Made by a program: the position numbers and the translations under genes. From CBFGTJ01 sp965651815 (GTDB taxonomy: Bacteria; Actinomycetota; Acidimicrobiia; Acidimicrobiales; Microtrichaceae), in contig CBFGTJ010000182.1 of NCBI GenBank assembly GCA_965651815.1, positions 1 to 6,467 of the forward strand: DNA of 6,467 nt. Reading direction: 5' to 3'. This document shows, piece after piece, positions 1 to 6,450 of the stretch. Every line of letters begins with the position of its first letter. The stretch's first letter is position 1. Under the pieces are notes generated by a model. That model saw nothing but the letters and a program-made list of their open reading frames with translations, ran no database searches and was not told where the DNA came from.

Positions 1-2
1 AG

Positions 3-707
3 TGCGCCCAGCTCGACCGGCTGGCGGCCGCCTGCGACGCCTACGGCGTGCCGCTCATCGAGGACGCGGCCGAGGCGATCGGGGCGACCTGGCAGGGGCG
101 CCACGCGGGGACCTGGGGACGGCTCGCCGCGTACTCCTTCAACGGCAACAAGATCATCACCACCAGCGGCGGCGGCATGCTCGTCGGCGACGCGGAGCTG
201 GTCGAGCGGGCCCGCTACCTGTCGCAGCAGGCGCGCCAACCGGCCCTGCACTACGAGCACACCGAGGTCGGGTACAACTACCGCCTCTCGAACCTGCTCG
301 CCGCCGTGGGCCGCGGCCAGCTGGCCACCCTGCCCGACAAGATCGAGCGCCGGCACGAGATCAACGACGCGTACCGCAAGGGCCTCGCCGGCCTGGAGGG
401 GGTCGACTTCATGCCGTGGGACCCCCGCGGGCGGCCCAACGGCTGGCTGACGGTCGTCACGCTGGACCTCGGGCTCGGGGTGACCCCGCACGAGGTGTGC
501 CGCCGGCTCGAGGCCGACGACGTCGAGGCGAGGCCGACGTGGAAGCCGATGCACCTCCAGCCGGTGTTCGAGGGCGTGCCCGTCGTCGGCGGCGAGGTCG
601 CCTCGGACCTCTACCGGCGGGGCCTGTGCCTGCCCAGCGGCTCGTCGATGACCGACGACGACGTCGCCCGGGTGGTCGACCTGCTCGTCGCCGCGCTGTC
701 GCGCTAG
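3..707 (+). CDS. PLP-dependent nucleotide-sugar aminotransferase, DegT/DnrJ/EryC1/StrS family (5' truncated)
   Basis: This is the C-terminal 234 residues of a sugar aminotransferase. The reading frame is open to the left edge, so the start lies outside the window. The family is usually about 370-390 aa, so roughly 130-150 residues are missing. Numbering from the first visible codon, IEDAAEA (19-25) carries Asp21, which in this family contacts the PLP ring nitrogen. SFNGNKIITTSGGG has Lys50 (codon 150-152) as the expected Schiff-base lysine. HYEHTEVGYNYRLSN follows, the typical active-site segment of the family. The SFNGNKIITT signature is characteristic of the PglE/EpsN branch, which transfers an amino group from glutamate to UDP-4-keto-6-deoxy-HexNAc in the cytoplasm to give a UDP-4-amino-4,6-dideoxy sugar. 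The family is clear; the exact substrate is inferred. The GTG at 48 encodes a Val inside the conserved core and is not the start. The gene converges on the - strand operon. Confidence 0.93.
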   Translation, partial: CAQLDRLAAACDAYGVPLIEDAAEAIGATWQGRHAGTWGRLAAYSFNGNKIITTSGGGMLVGDAELVERARYLSQQARQPALHYEHTEVGYNYRLSNLLAAVGRGQLATLPDKIERRHEINDAYRKGLAGLEGVDFMPWDPRGRPNGWLTVVTLDLGLGVTPHEVCRRLEADDVEARPTWKPMHLQPVFEGVPVVGGEVASDLYRRGLCLPSGSSMTDDDVARVVDLLVAALSR

Positions 708-720
708 CCCGGCGGCGGGC
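707..720. terminator. possible short GC hairpin between convergent genes
   Basis: The 18-nt gap between the two convergent stop codons contains GCCCG (707-711), a 4-nt loop GCGG and CGGGC (716-720), which form a perfect 5-bp stem. The position suits a shared bidirectional terminator. There is no T-tract on either strand and the stem is short, so in such GC-rich DNA it could be chance. Confidence 0.25.
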
Positions 721-725
721 CCGGC

Positions 726-1946
726 TCAGGCCGGCGGCCGCTCGCCGATCGAGCCGCTCGCGATGCGCTCGAGGTCCGCCACCAGCTTCGGCGCCGCGGT
801 CGACAGGTCGTGGTGGCTGAACACCCTGGCGCGCAGCTGCTCGCCCGCCGCGTTGCGCAGCTGCTCCGACTCGAGCAGCGCGAGCACCCGGTCGGCCATG
901 CCGCTGGTGTCGAGGTGGTCGACGACGCCGAGCGCCGCCTCGGGCCCCGCGGCCTCCAACAGCTCCGGGATGCCGCCGTTGCGGTAGGTCACCACCGGGT
1001 GTCCGAGCGCCGCGTGCTCCTGGCAGACCAGCGGGAACGGGTCCTCGTGGGAGGTCAGCACGAACACGTCGGCCATCTGGAACCAGGGGATCGGGTCGGG
1101 CTGCAAGCCGGTGACGTGCACGTGGTCGGCGCCGGCCCGCTCGATGTCGGTCTGGAGCCGGACCCAGTCGTGCCCGCTGAGGTCGCCGCCCACCCACACG
1201 AAGTGCACGGGGTCGTCGGTGCGCCGGCGGATCTCGCAGGCGAGCTGGACGAACAGGTCGGCGCCCTTGCGCCACTCGATCGTGCCCGACCCCATGACGA
1301 CCGCGGCGTCCGGCGGGATGCCGAGCGAACGACGGCGGTCCTCGACGTCGCGGAGGTGCACGGTGCGGCGGGCGATCGCCGGTCCGTCGACGCACGCGTG
1401 GTGCAGCAGCACCCGCTCCTTCGGGCAGCCGATCTCGCCGACGAGCATGTCGCGGACCGCGCCGGAGGCGGCGACCCAGGCGTCCGGTGCGGAGGACAGC
1501 AGGGACGGGTCCGGTGCGACCCGCTGCCAGAGGCGCACGGCGGTCTCGAGCTCGTGGATGTGGCTGACGGTCGTCCTGGCCGGCGGGAGGTGGGGGAGGA
1601 CCTCCAGGCTCGTGAGGCTGTTGAGGTAGACGAGGTCGAACCCCTGGAGGTGGCGGAGGACCGGTTCGAGCCGCAGCCTCGCGAGGGCCGGGCTGGCCCG
1701 ACGGCTGCCGCGGGCCGCCAGGCCGCGCTGCGCCAGCTGGAGGACGGAGCCGAGGGCGCTCTGGCCGACGGTGGTGACGTTGCCGACCGCCTCGAACCGC
1801 TTCTGCATCGGACCGCCGCCGAGCAGCAGCACCTCGACCTCGATGTCGGTGTTCGCCCGCATCCACTCGAGCAGCTCGACCAGCACCATGGGCGCGCCGG
1901 TCAGCGAGGCCTCGTGGGAGACCGCGAGCATGCGTCGCAGCGTCAT
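726..1946 (-). CDS. glycosyltransferase, GT4-like (GT-B fold), last gene of the operon
   Basis: This 406-aa protein has the length and two-domain plan of a complete GT-B retaining glycosyltransferase of the GT4 kind. The N-terminal domain opens with SHEASLTGAP (10-19), a motif typical of many GT4 enzymes, and has HIHEL at 129-133. The C-terminal domain has GSGTIEWRKGADLF (219-232), with Arg226 and Lys227 where the donor diphosphate is normally held. HFVWVGG follows (248-254). EDPFPLVCQE (301-310) gives the acidic pair as Asp302-x7-Glu310, and YRNGGIPELLE (321-331) is the usual donor loop. All expected catalytic-site residues are present, so it is probably active in the cytoplasm; donor and acceptor are unknown. 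No signal peptide or membrane segment is seen. The ATG at 1946 has AGGA four bases upstream, while the next ATG (1931) has no ribosome site. It lies 16 nt after the half-glycosyltransferase gene and is the most canonical of the four related proteins here. Confidence 0.93.
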   Translation of the reverse strand: MTLRRMLAVSHEASLTGAPMVLVELLEWMRANTDIEVEVLLLGGGPMQKRFEAVGNVTTVGQSALGSVLQLAQRGLAARGSRRASPALARLRLEPVLRHLQGFDLVYLNSLTSLEVLPHLPPARTTVSHIHELETAVRLWQRVAPDPSLLSSAPDAWVAASGAVRDMLVGEIGCPKERVLLHHACVDGPAIARRTVHLRDVEDRRRSLGIPPDAAVVMGSGTIEWRKGADLFVQLACEIRRRTDDPVHFVWVGGDLSGHDWVRLQTDIERAGADHVHVTGLQPDPIPWFQMADVFVLTSHEDPFPLVCQEHAALGHPVVTYRNGGIPELLEAAGPEAALGVVDHLDTSGMADRVLALLESEQLRNAAGEQLRARVFSHHDLSTAAPKLVADLERIASGSIGERPPA

Positions 1947-1950
1947 GTGG

Positions 1951-1954
1951 TCCT
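1951..1954 (-). promoter_or_regulatory. ribosome binding site for the last glycosyltransferase gene
   Basis: AGGA lies four bases before the ATG at 1946. It decides between this start and the in-frame ATG at 1931, which has no purine-rich site. It sits in the 16-nt gap after the preceding stop codon. Confidence 0.55.
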
Positions 1955-1962
1955 GGCCGTGT

Positions 1963-2415
1963 TCATCGTTCGTCCCGTCCGTCCGCGCCGCCCGGCCCCG
2001 CCCCGGCGACGACGAGCTGGGCGAGCCCTGCCAGGTCAGGGTACGGGACCACCTGCGAACCGCGGTCCTCGAGGAGCTCCCTGACGGCGGGATCGGCGGC
2101 GATGCCGAGCACCGGGACGTCGCCCGCCACCTCGGCGAGGGACCGCTGCGCCGCCGCCAGCGTGCGCGCGGTGACGACGTGCACGACCCCCGGCTCGCGG
2201 GGCGAGGCCCCGCGTGGGAGCCACTCGACGCACCCGTCGAGCCCGAGCGTGGCCGTCTCGGCGTCCAGCCGCCGGGCGACGCCCCTGGGCCGGCCGCCGA
2301 CCCACGCGAACCGGGCGGGGCGTCGGGCCGCGACCGCGGCCATGAGCTCGAGGAACAGGTCGACCCCGCCCTCCCGGCCGGGAGCGCCCGCACCGACCAC
2401 CACCAGCGGGTTCAC
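1963..2415 (-). CDS. stand-alone C-terminal half of a GT4-like glycosyltransferase, probably not catalytic alone
   Basis: This 150-aa protein corresponds only to the C-terminal donor-binding domain of the neighbouring glycosyltransferases. VVVGAGAPGREGGVDLF (5-21) aligns without gaps to residues 216-232 of the gene at 726-1946. RFAWVGGRPRG (35-45) and VPVLGIAADPAVRELLE (100-116) also match in order. The whole N-terminal domain is absent. The Arg-Lys pair is replaced by Glu15-Gly16, and the acidic motif region has become RTLAAAQRSLAEV (84-96), with no Glu at the aligned position (Glu95 is one residue off). The C-terminus is Gly/Asp/Arg-rich and looks disordered. The GTG start at 2415 overlaps the upstream stop as GTGA and has a strong site, GAGGGGG, seven bases upstream, so it appears to be a translated gene and not debris. 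It may be a partner subunit, a regulator or a remnant; no function can be assigned. Confidence 0.8.
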   Translation of the reverse strand: MNPLVVVGAGAPGREGGVDLFLELMAAVAARRPARFAWVGGRPRGVARRLDAETATLGLDGCVEWLPRGASPREPGVVHVVTARTLAAAQRSLAEVAGDVPVLGIAADPAVRELLEDRGSQVVPYPDLAGLAQLVVAGAGPGGADGRDER

Positions 2416-3521
2416 GCGCGCACCCCCTCGGGGTCCGCGAGGCGCTCGTACAGCAGCGGCGCGCACACGTCGGTCACGTAGGTGGCCCGCACCCGCGCCG
2501 ATTGCGCGGCGGCGACCTCGTCGCGGGTGGACGGCTCGGCCATCGACGCGACGAGGTCGGCGAGGTGGACCAGGTCCGGGTAGTCCGCGCCGACGAAGGT
2601 CCCACCGAACATCTCGGCGGTGCCACCGGTGCCGCGGAACGACACCACGGGGGTGCCGGCCACCGCGCTGTGCAGGCAGACCAGCGGGAAGGCGTCGAGC
2701 CGTGCCGGGTGCAGGAAGACGTCCGCGGCGGCCAGCCAGTGGTGCAGGTCCGGCACGCTCTCCATCACGGTGAAGGTGTCCAGGCCGAGCTGCCGGGCGT
2801 CGTCGCGCACCGGCCAGTGCAGCGCGTCGCGCTCGCCGCCGATCCACAGGAACCGGGCGCCGCGACCGTGCCGGCGGCGGTACGCGGCGGCCGCCTGCAC
2901 GAACAGGTCCGGGGCCTTGCGCCGGGTGGCGATGCCGGCGCCCACCACGAGGAGCTCGCCGTCGCCGACGCCGAGCGCGGCGCGGCACCGCCCCTTCACC
3001 GCGTCGCTGACCGGCTCGCGGTCGTCGACGAACTCCGGGGTGAGCCGGACCGGCACGCCGAGCCGGCAGGTGGCCTCCGCCTGCGACGAGCGGCTCCCGG
3101 CCATCCAGACCCGGGTGCGCTCGCGCAGGCCGGTGGGCCGGTCGATCCAGTCCAGGTCCTCGCCCTGCTCGACGACCCAGGTGACCAAGGTGCCGGTGTC
3201 GGCCATCACCGGGAGGAGCTGTCCTGCGGCGACGCTGACGAGCAGCGTCGCGTCGGGCGTCGGGAGGGCGTCGATGCGCTGCCGGGCCCGCTCGGCCCGC
3301 TCCGGGTCCAACCGCTCGACGTCCCAGGCCTCGTGCGGCTCGAGGACCGCGAGCCCGTGGGCGAGCTGCACCACCTCGTCGATCAGCGGCCCGCCCCGCA
3401 GCGCGACGACCTGCAGGTCGACCTCCGGGTGGGCGCGTCGCACCCACCGGGCGAACGCCAGCGCCAGCACCGGGGGACCCGTGCGGTCCAGCGCGTGCAG
3501 CGCGATCCGCAGCCGCTCCAT
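2412..3521 (-). CDS. GT4-like glycosyltransferase with altered acidic motif
   Basis: This 369-aa two-domain GT-B protein is related to the gene at 726-1946. The N-terminus ALHALDRTGPPVLAL (7-21) is a divergent version of that gene's SHEASLTGAP opening. The C-terminal domain has VVGAGIATRRKAPDLFVQ (192-209), which keeps Arg201 and Lys202 for the donor diphosphate. RFLWIGGERD follows (223-232). The donor-site segment LDAFPLVCLHSAVAG (275-289) keeps Asp276, but His284 sits where the family has the second Glu. SFRGTGGTAEM (294-304) replaces the usual glycine loop. A sugar-transfer role in the cytoplasm is likely, but the Glu-to-His change makes the donor or activity uncertain. The ATG at 3521 shares one base with the upstream stop (TGATG) and has AGGT four bases upstream. 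A GTG at 3524 would add one residue but sits too close to that site. The stop overlaps the next start by four bases. Confidence 0.88.
   Translation of the reverse strand: MERLRIALHALDRTGPPVLALAFARWVRRAHPEVDLQVVALRGGPLIDEVVQLAHGLAVLEPHEAWDVERLDPERAERARQRIDALPTPDATLLVSVAAGQLLPVMADTGTLVTWVVEQGEDLDWIDRPTGLRERTRVWMAGSRSSQAEATCRLGVPVRLTPEFVDDREPVSDAVKGRCRAALGVGDGELLVVGAGIATRRKAPDLFVQAAAAYRRRHGRGARFLWIGGERDALHWPVRDDARQLGLDTFTVMESVPDLHHWLAAADVFLHPARLDAFPLVCLHSAVAGTPVVSFRGTGGTAEMFGGTFVGADYPDLVHLADLVASMAEPSTRDEVAAAQSARVRATYVTDVCAPLLYERLADPEGVRA
2423..2429 (-). promoter_or_regulatory. strong ribosome binding site for the half-glycosyltransferase gene
   Basis: GAGGGGG lies seven bases before the GTG at 2415, inside the final codons of the upstream gene. 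With the GTGA stop/start overlap it indicates translationally coupled expression, and it supports the GTG start over any later codon. Confidence 0.6.
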
Positions 3522-4606
3522 CACGACCTGCGGGCACGGTCGACGGCCGCGAGCAGCTCGTCGACGAACGACGCGACGTCGAGGGTCTCACGGGCGGCCG
3601 AGGCCCTCGCGTCGCGGTCGCCGCCCGCGGAGTCGACGATCGCCGTCGCGGCGGCGTCCAGGTCGAGGTGCGGCACGGTCCGCAGGAACGGGTCGGTCAC
3701 GTCCCACACCGGGAAGGTCACGGTCTCGCACCCGGTCATCGAGGCCTCCCGGACCGGCGCGAGGTCGCCACCGTCGCGGTAGGGGAGGAAGGCGACGTCG
3801 CCGCTCAGCCGGACGTCGATCGTCGCCCGCGGCACGTGGGTCACGTGCCCCTCGAGGCCGCACCGCCCGACCTCGTCCTCGATGACCGATGCCACCTCGC
3901 CCTCGTCGTCCGCACCGGCCCACAGGCCGTGCGCGTCGACCCCGTGCCGCTCCCGCAGCCGCCAGATCGCCCGGACGAAGACGTCCGGTCCGTCGAACCA
4001 CGGGTTCGTGCCCCAGCCCACCACGAGCAGCCCCTCGGTGGGCAGCCCGAGCCGCTTCCGCACGATCGCCCGGGACTCGGCCGCGACGAACGGCCGGGTC
4101 GGCTCCATGTCGCTGAGCGGCCGGGTGACCAGCACCTGCGCCGCGGCCGGAGCGGGCGGTTCGGTCCCCTCGGGCACGATCTGCACGTCGGGGCGTCGCA
4201 CGGGCGCCGGCTCGAGCCCGTCGTCCTGGCTCGGCACCGGGTTGATGCGGTGCACGACCACCGGGCCGGGTCGGTCGGCGGGCAGCAGCCGCTCGCCGAG
4301 CCCGTCGTCGAGGATCACGACCGAGGGGCCGAGCTCGGCCCACCACCGCCGCAGCGTGCGGCCACGCAGGAGCCCGGCGAACGGGCGCAGCCCGACCCGG
4401 TCGAGGGCGGCGGGCAGGGGCGAGGTGCGCAGGTCGTCGACGACCCGGGAACCCGGCCACGGTTCCTCCTCGCTGCGGCGCAGGTACCAGACGTGCACCT
4501 CGATCCCCGGTCGGCGCCGCAGCTCGGTGAGCAGGGTGGCGAGCTCGGAGGTGCTGTCGCGGCGGTCCGGGGACGGGGCGACGACGAGGACGGTCTGGGA
4601 GGGCAT
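3521..4606 (-). CDS. divergent GT-B glycosyltransferase-like protein
   Basis: This 361-aa cytoplasmic protein has the order of a GT-B glycosyltransferase but weak motifs. Residues 5-41 look like a Rossmann-type start (TVLVVAPSPD), without the usual Gly-rich or TGAP loop. The C-terminal domain is recognisable: VVGWGTNPWFDGPDVF (195-210) aligns gap-free with the other glycosyltransferases of the operon. GLWAGADDEG (227-236) matches their W-V/I-G-G segment. YRDGGDLAPVREASMTG (276-292) sits at the acidic motif, with Glu287 in the second Glu position and Gly279 in the first, though Asp278 is adjacent. The donor-binding Arg-Lys pair is replaced by Phe204-Asp205. It may use an unusual donor, act only as part of a complex, or be inactive. 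The ATG at 4606 has GAGGT nine bases upstream. It lies 26 nt after the dioxygenase gene and overlaps the next gene by one base. Confidence 0.8.
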   Translation of the reverse strand: MPSQTVLVVAPSPDRRDSTSELATLLTELRRRPGIEVHVWYLRRSEEEPWPGSRVVDDLRTSPLPAALDRVGLRPFAGLLRGRTLRRWWAELGPSVVILDDGLGERLLPADRPGPVVVHRINPVPSQDDGLEPAPVRRPDVQIVPEGTEPPAPAAAQVLVTRPLSDMEPTRPFVAAESRAIVRKRLGLPTEGLLVVGWGTNPWFDGPDVFVRAIWRLRERHGVDAHGLWAGADDEGEVASVIEDEVGRCGLEGHVTHVPRATIDVRLSGDVAFLPYRDGGDLAPVREASMTGCETVTFPVWDVTDPFLRTVPHLDLDAAATAIVDSAGGDRDARASAARETLDVASFVDELLAAVDRARRS

Positions 4607-4615
4607 CCGGGGCTG

Positions 4616-4620
4616 ACCTC
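4616..4620 (-). promoter_or_regulatory. ribosome binding site for the first glycosyltransferase-like gene
   Basis: GAGGT lies nine bases before the ATG at 4606, within the 26-nt gap after the dioxygenase stop. It fixes the start, although the open frame continues far upstream through the dioxygenase gene. Confidence 0.5.
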
Positions 4621-4632
4621 GGTGGACCGGGC

Positions 4633-6450
4633 TCAACGTGCGCCCTGGCGGGCGAGCGGCCGTGTCAGGCGCGACCGGAGCCGATCCAGCGGCCTCCGGT
4701 CCAAGGGCAGGCGGGCGAGCGCACGGTCCACCAGCCGGCGCGGCTGGTGGCCCGCGAGGATGGCCGTCAGCTCGTCCGCGCTGAGCTCCTGCCCGGTGAC
4801 CGTGACGGTCTCCACGACCTCGCGGTCCGGCGGTCGCTGCATGAGGGCACCGGGCGTCTCGGTGAGGAAGAACTCCTCGTCGACCTCGTAGCGGTGCGCG
4901 GTCGTCGCGTCGTGGCGGCGGAAGTACACGAGGGGCGCGTCGCGGTCCTTCATGCCGACGGCGGTGACCAGGCGCGGCTCGCCGGTGTGGTTGGTCGGGC
5001 TCGCGTGGATGAGCTGGTTGTCGAAGACCAGTGCGTCGCCGGCGCGGGCGGTCACCTGGACCATGTGGTCGACGAGCACCTGCTGGTGGACGAGCCAGGA
5101 GGGGTCGAGGTCGGTGCCCCGCAGCATCGGGTCGAGCCGGTGCGTGCCCGGCACGACCTGCAGCGGACCGTTGTCGGGGGTGATGTCCTGCAGCGCCACC
5201 CACACGACGTAGGTGCGGACGCCCCGGCGCTCGTCGGTGTACATCCAGTCGCGGTGGATGTAGAGGTCGCTGCCCTCGCCGGGCCACTTGCACAGGAAGA
5301 CCCGGAGGAACGGCACGTGGCGCACGAAGATCGACGCGGCGCGCTCGTCGAGCAGGGCGGAGATCTCCGCGGACACCGCGTGGCGGTACTCGACGTCGGA
5401 GTTGTTGAGGTCGGGCTCGAATCCTTCGCCCGCCCAGCCGTGGTGCACCGCGTAGATGCCGCGGAGCCGTGAGACGGTGCCCAGGTCGGCGAAGGAGGGC
5501 ACGACCGTGTAGCCGCCGCGCTGGAGCTCGGCGTCACGCTCGGGGTCGACCAGCACCTGGGGCGCGGGTGCCGTCGTGGGCGCGGTCGTCGACGCCGACC
5601 CGTTCGGTGCCCCGCTCGCCACCCGCGCGGCGCCGTCGGCCGGCGACCCCGCCGGCCGTCCCGGCTCGGACGCGGCCGCGTCCGCCTCGGCCAGCGCTGT
5701 TCGGATCCGTTCCTCGGTCACCGCCTCGCCCCACAGCTCCGTCGTCGGATACCCCTCGGGCCGGTTGAACAGGCCCTGCCCCATGTAGAAGTCGACGTCC
5801 ACCGAGTATGCCGTGAGGCCGTCGCCGTCCGGGTCGACGTGCACGTGCACCAGCTCGGCGTCGGTCGGTGCGAGCGCCACCGCGACCACCGGGCGAACCG
5901 CGTCGACCCGGTTCGCGTGCGCCCCGTGCACCAGCGCCGCGTCGTAGACGATCGCCTCCCCGGCGCGCAGCGGCACGGTGACCGCGCGGCGCGCCCACTC
6001 CTCCTGGAGCGGCGCGGTCGGGAGCTCGTCGAGGCCCGACGGGCGGGTGCCCTCGACGAGCCGGTGGCTGCCGGGCACGACCTGGAGCGCGCCCGACTCC
6101 TCGTCGACGTCGACCAGCGGGATCCACAGCAGGGTCGCCCGGTGCCCCCGCTCGTCGGTGTAGCTCAGGTCCTGGTGGAAGGCGGTGGGCCCTCCGGCAC
6201 CCCTGCCCTTGGAGATGAACCCGGACAGGAAGGGCGCGTGCCCGGGCACGACCTCCTCCAACCTCGGGCCGAGCAGCTCGACGATCCGGTCGTGGACCTT
6301 CCTCGCCGAGGCCCGGTCCAGGTCGTTGCTGGTCGCGAGGAAGTCGTGGCCGGGGTCGATCTCCAGCGAGTCGTAGAGCTCGCGCAGCCGGCGGCGGAGG
6401 TCGTCGTCCAGCACCCGCGCGACGCGGTAGCCCCGACCGTCCTCGAGCAT
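4633..6450 (-). CDS. tandem (two-domain) PhyH-type Fe(II)/2-oxoglutarate dioxygenase
   Basis: This 605-aa protein consists of two phytanoyl-CoA dioxygenase-like (PhyH) domains fused head to tail; single-domain members are typically about 250-320 aa. Domain 1 (about 7-250) has FHQDLSYTDER (91-101) with His92 and Asp94, GALQVVPGSHRL (120-131), then VHGAHANRVDAVRP with His175 and Arg186. Domain 2 (about 303-560) has IHRDWMYTDER (398-408) with His399 and Asp401, GPLQVVPGTHRL (428-439), then IHASPTNHTGEPR with His482 and Arg493. Each domain therefore shows the HxD...H iron triad and the Arg expected to bind 2-oxoglutarate, so both may hydroxylate or otherwise oxidise a substrate. A Pro/Ala/Thr/Ser-rich linker joins them. 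The last 40 residues are Arg/Leu-rich, with no assigned role. No signal peptide or membrane helix is seen. The ATG at 6450 has AGAGGT seven bases upstream and an in-frame stop directly before it. It is the first complete gene of the operon; the substrate is unknown. Confidence 0.92.
   Translation of the reverse strand: MLEDGRGYRVARVLDDDLRRRLRELYDSLEIDPGHDFLATSNDLDRASARKVHDRIVELLGPRLEEVVPGHAPFLSGFISKGRGAGGPTAFHQDLSYTDERGHRATLLWIPLVDVDEESGALQVVPGSHRLVEGTRPSGLDELPTAPLQEEWARRAVTVPLRAGEAIVYDAALVHGAHANRVDAVRPVVAVALAPTDAELVHVHVDPDGDGLTAYSVDVDFYMGQGLFNRPEGYPTTELWGEAVTEERIRTALAEADAAASEPGRPAGSPADGAARVASGAPNGSASTTAPTTAPAPQVLVDPERDAELQRGGYTVVPSFADLGTVSRLRGIYAVHHGWAGEGFEPDLNNSDVEYRHAVSAEISALLDERAASIFVRHVPFLRVFLCKWPGEGSDLYIHRDWMYTDERRGVRTYVVWVALQDITPDNGPLQVVPGTHRLDPMLRGTDLDPSWLVHQQVLVDHMVQVTARAGDALVFDNQLIHASPTNHTGEPRLVTAVGMKDRDAPLVYFRRHDATTAHRYEVDEEFFLTETPGALMQRPPDREVVETVTVTGQELSADELTAILAGHQPRRLVDRALARLPLDRRPLDRLRSRLTRPLARQGAR
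5557..5697 (-). other. low-complexity interdomain linker of the tandem dioxygenase
   Basis: Residues 252-298 of the dioxygenase, between the two PhyH units, are rich in Ala, Pro, Gly, Ser and Thr. They include short repeats such as APTTAPAP (290-297). No fold is expected, and this reads as a flexible tether between two catalytic units. Confidence 0.7.

Noticed and set aside
48..707. GTG at 48 as the start of a complete short aminotransferase gene
   Set aside because: The frame continues to the left edge with sensible family sequence, and the GTG encodes a Val in the middle of the conserved core (GVPLIEDAAEA). The gene is cut by the window edge.
457..1866. 469-aa open frame on the - strand overlapping the last glycosyltransferase and the aminotransferase
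   Set aside because: It is an Arg/Pro/Ala-rich shadow with no domain, and it crosses the ends of two well-supported convergent genes.
1963..2415. The half-glycosyltransferase as a frameshifted tail of the gene before it, or head of the gene after it
   Set aside because: Both neighbours already have complete C-terminal and N-terminal domains, so nothing is missing from them that this piece would restore.
1963..3591. A single 542-aa gene covering the half-glycosyltransferase frame and upstream sequence
   Set aside because: The upstream part is an Arg/Pro-rich shadow of the gene at 2412-3521. Family-like sequence begins only at the GTG at 2415, which has its own ribosome site.
810..4891. Long open frames on the + strand opposite the glycosyltransferase operon (810-2084, 2502-3782, 3668-4891)
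   Set aside because: They are antisense shadows caused by high GC. Their proteins are Arg/Gly/Ala/Val-rich with no recognisable motif, and the - strand frames carry clear family motifs.
3521..5293. 590-aa version of the first glycosyltransferase-like protein starting inside the dioxygenase gene
   Set aside because: The first 229 residues are a low-complexity shadow of the dioxygenase. Real sequence starts at the ATG at 4606, which has GAGGT upstream.
5534..6127. 197-aa - strand open frame inside the dioxygenase gene
   Set aside because: It is an Arg/Gly-rich out-of-frame shadow; the overlapping dioxygenase frame carries the catalytic motifs.
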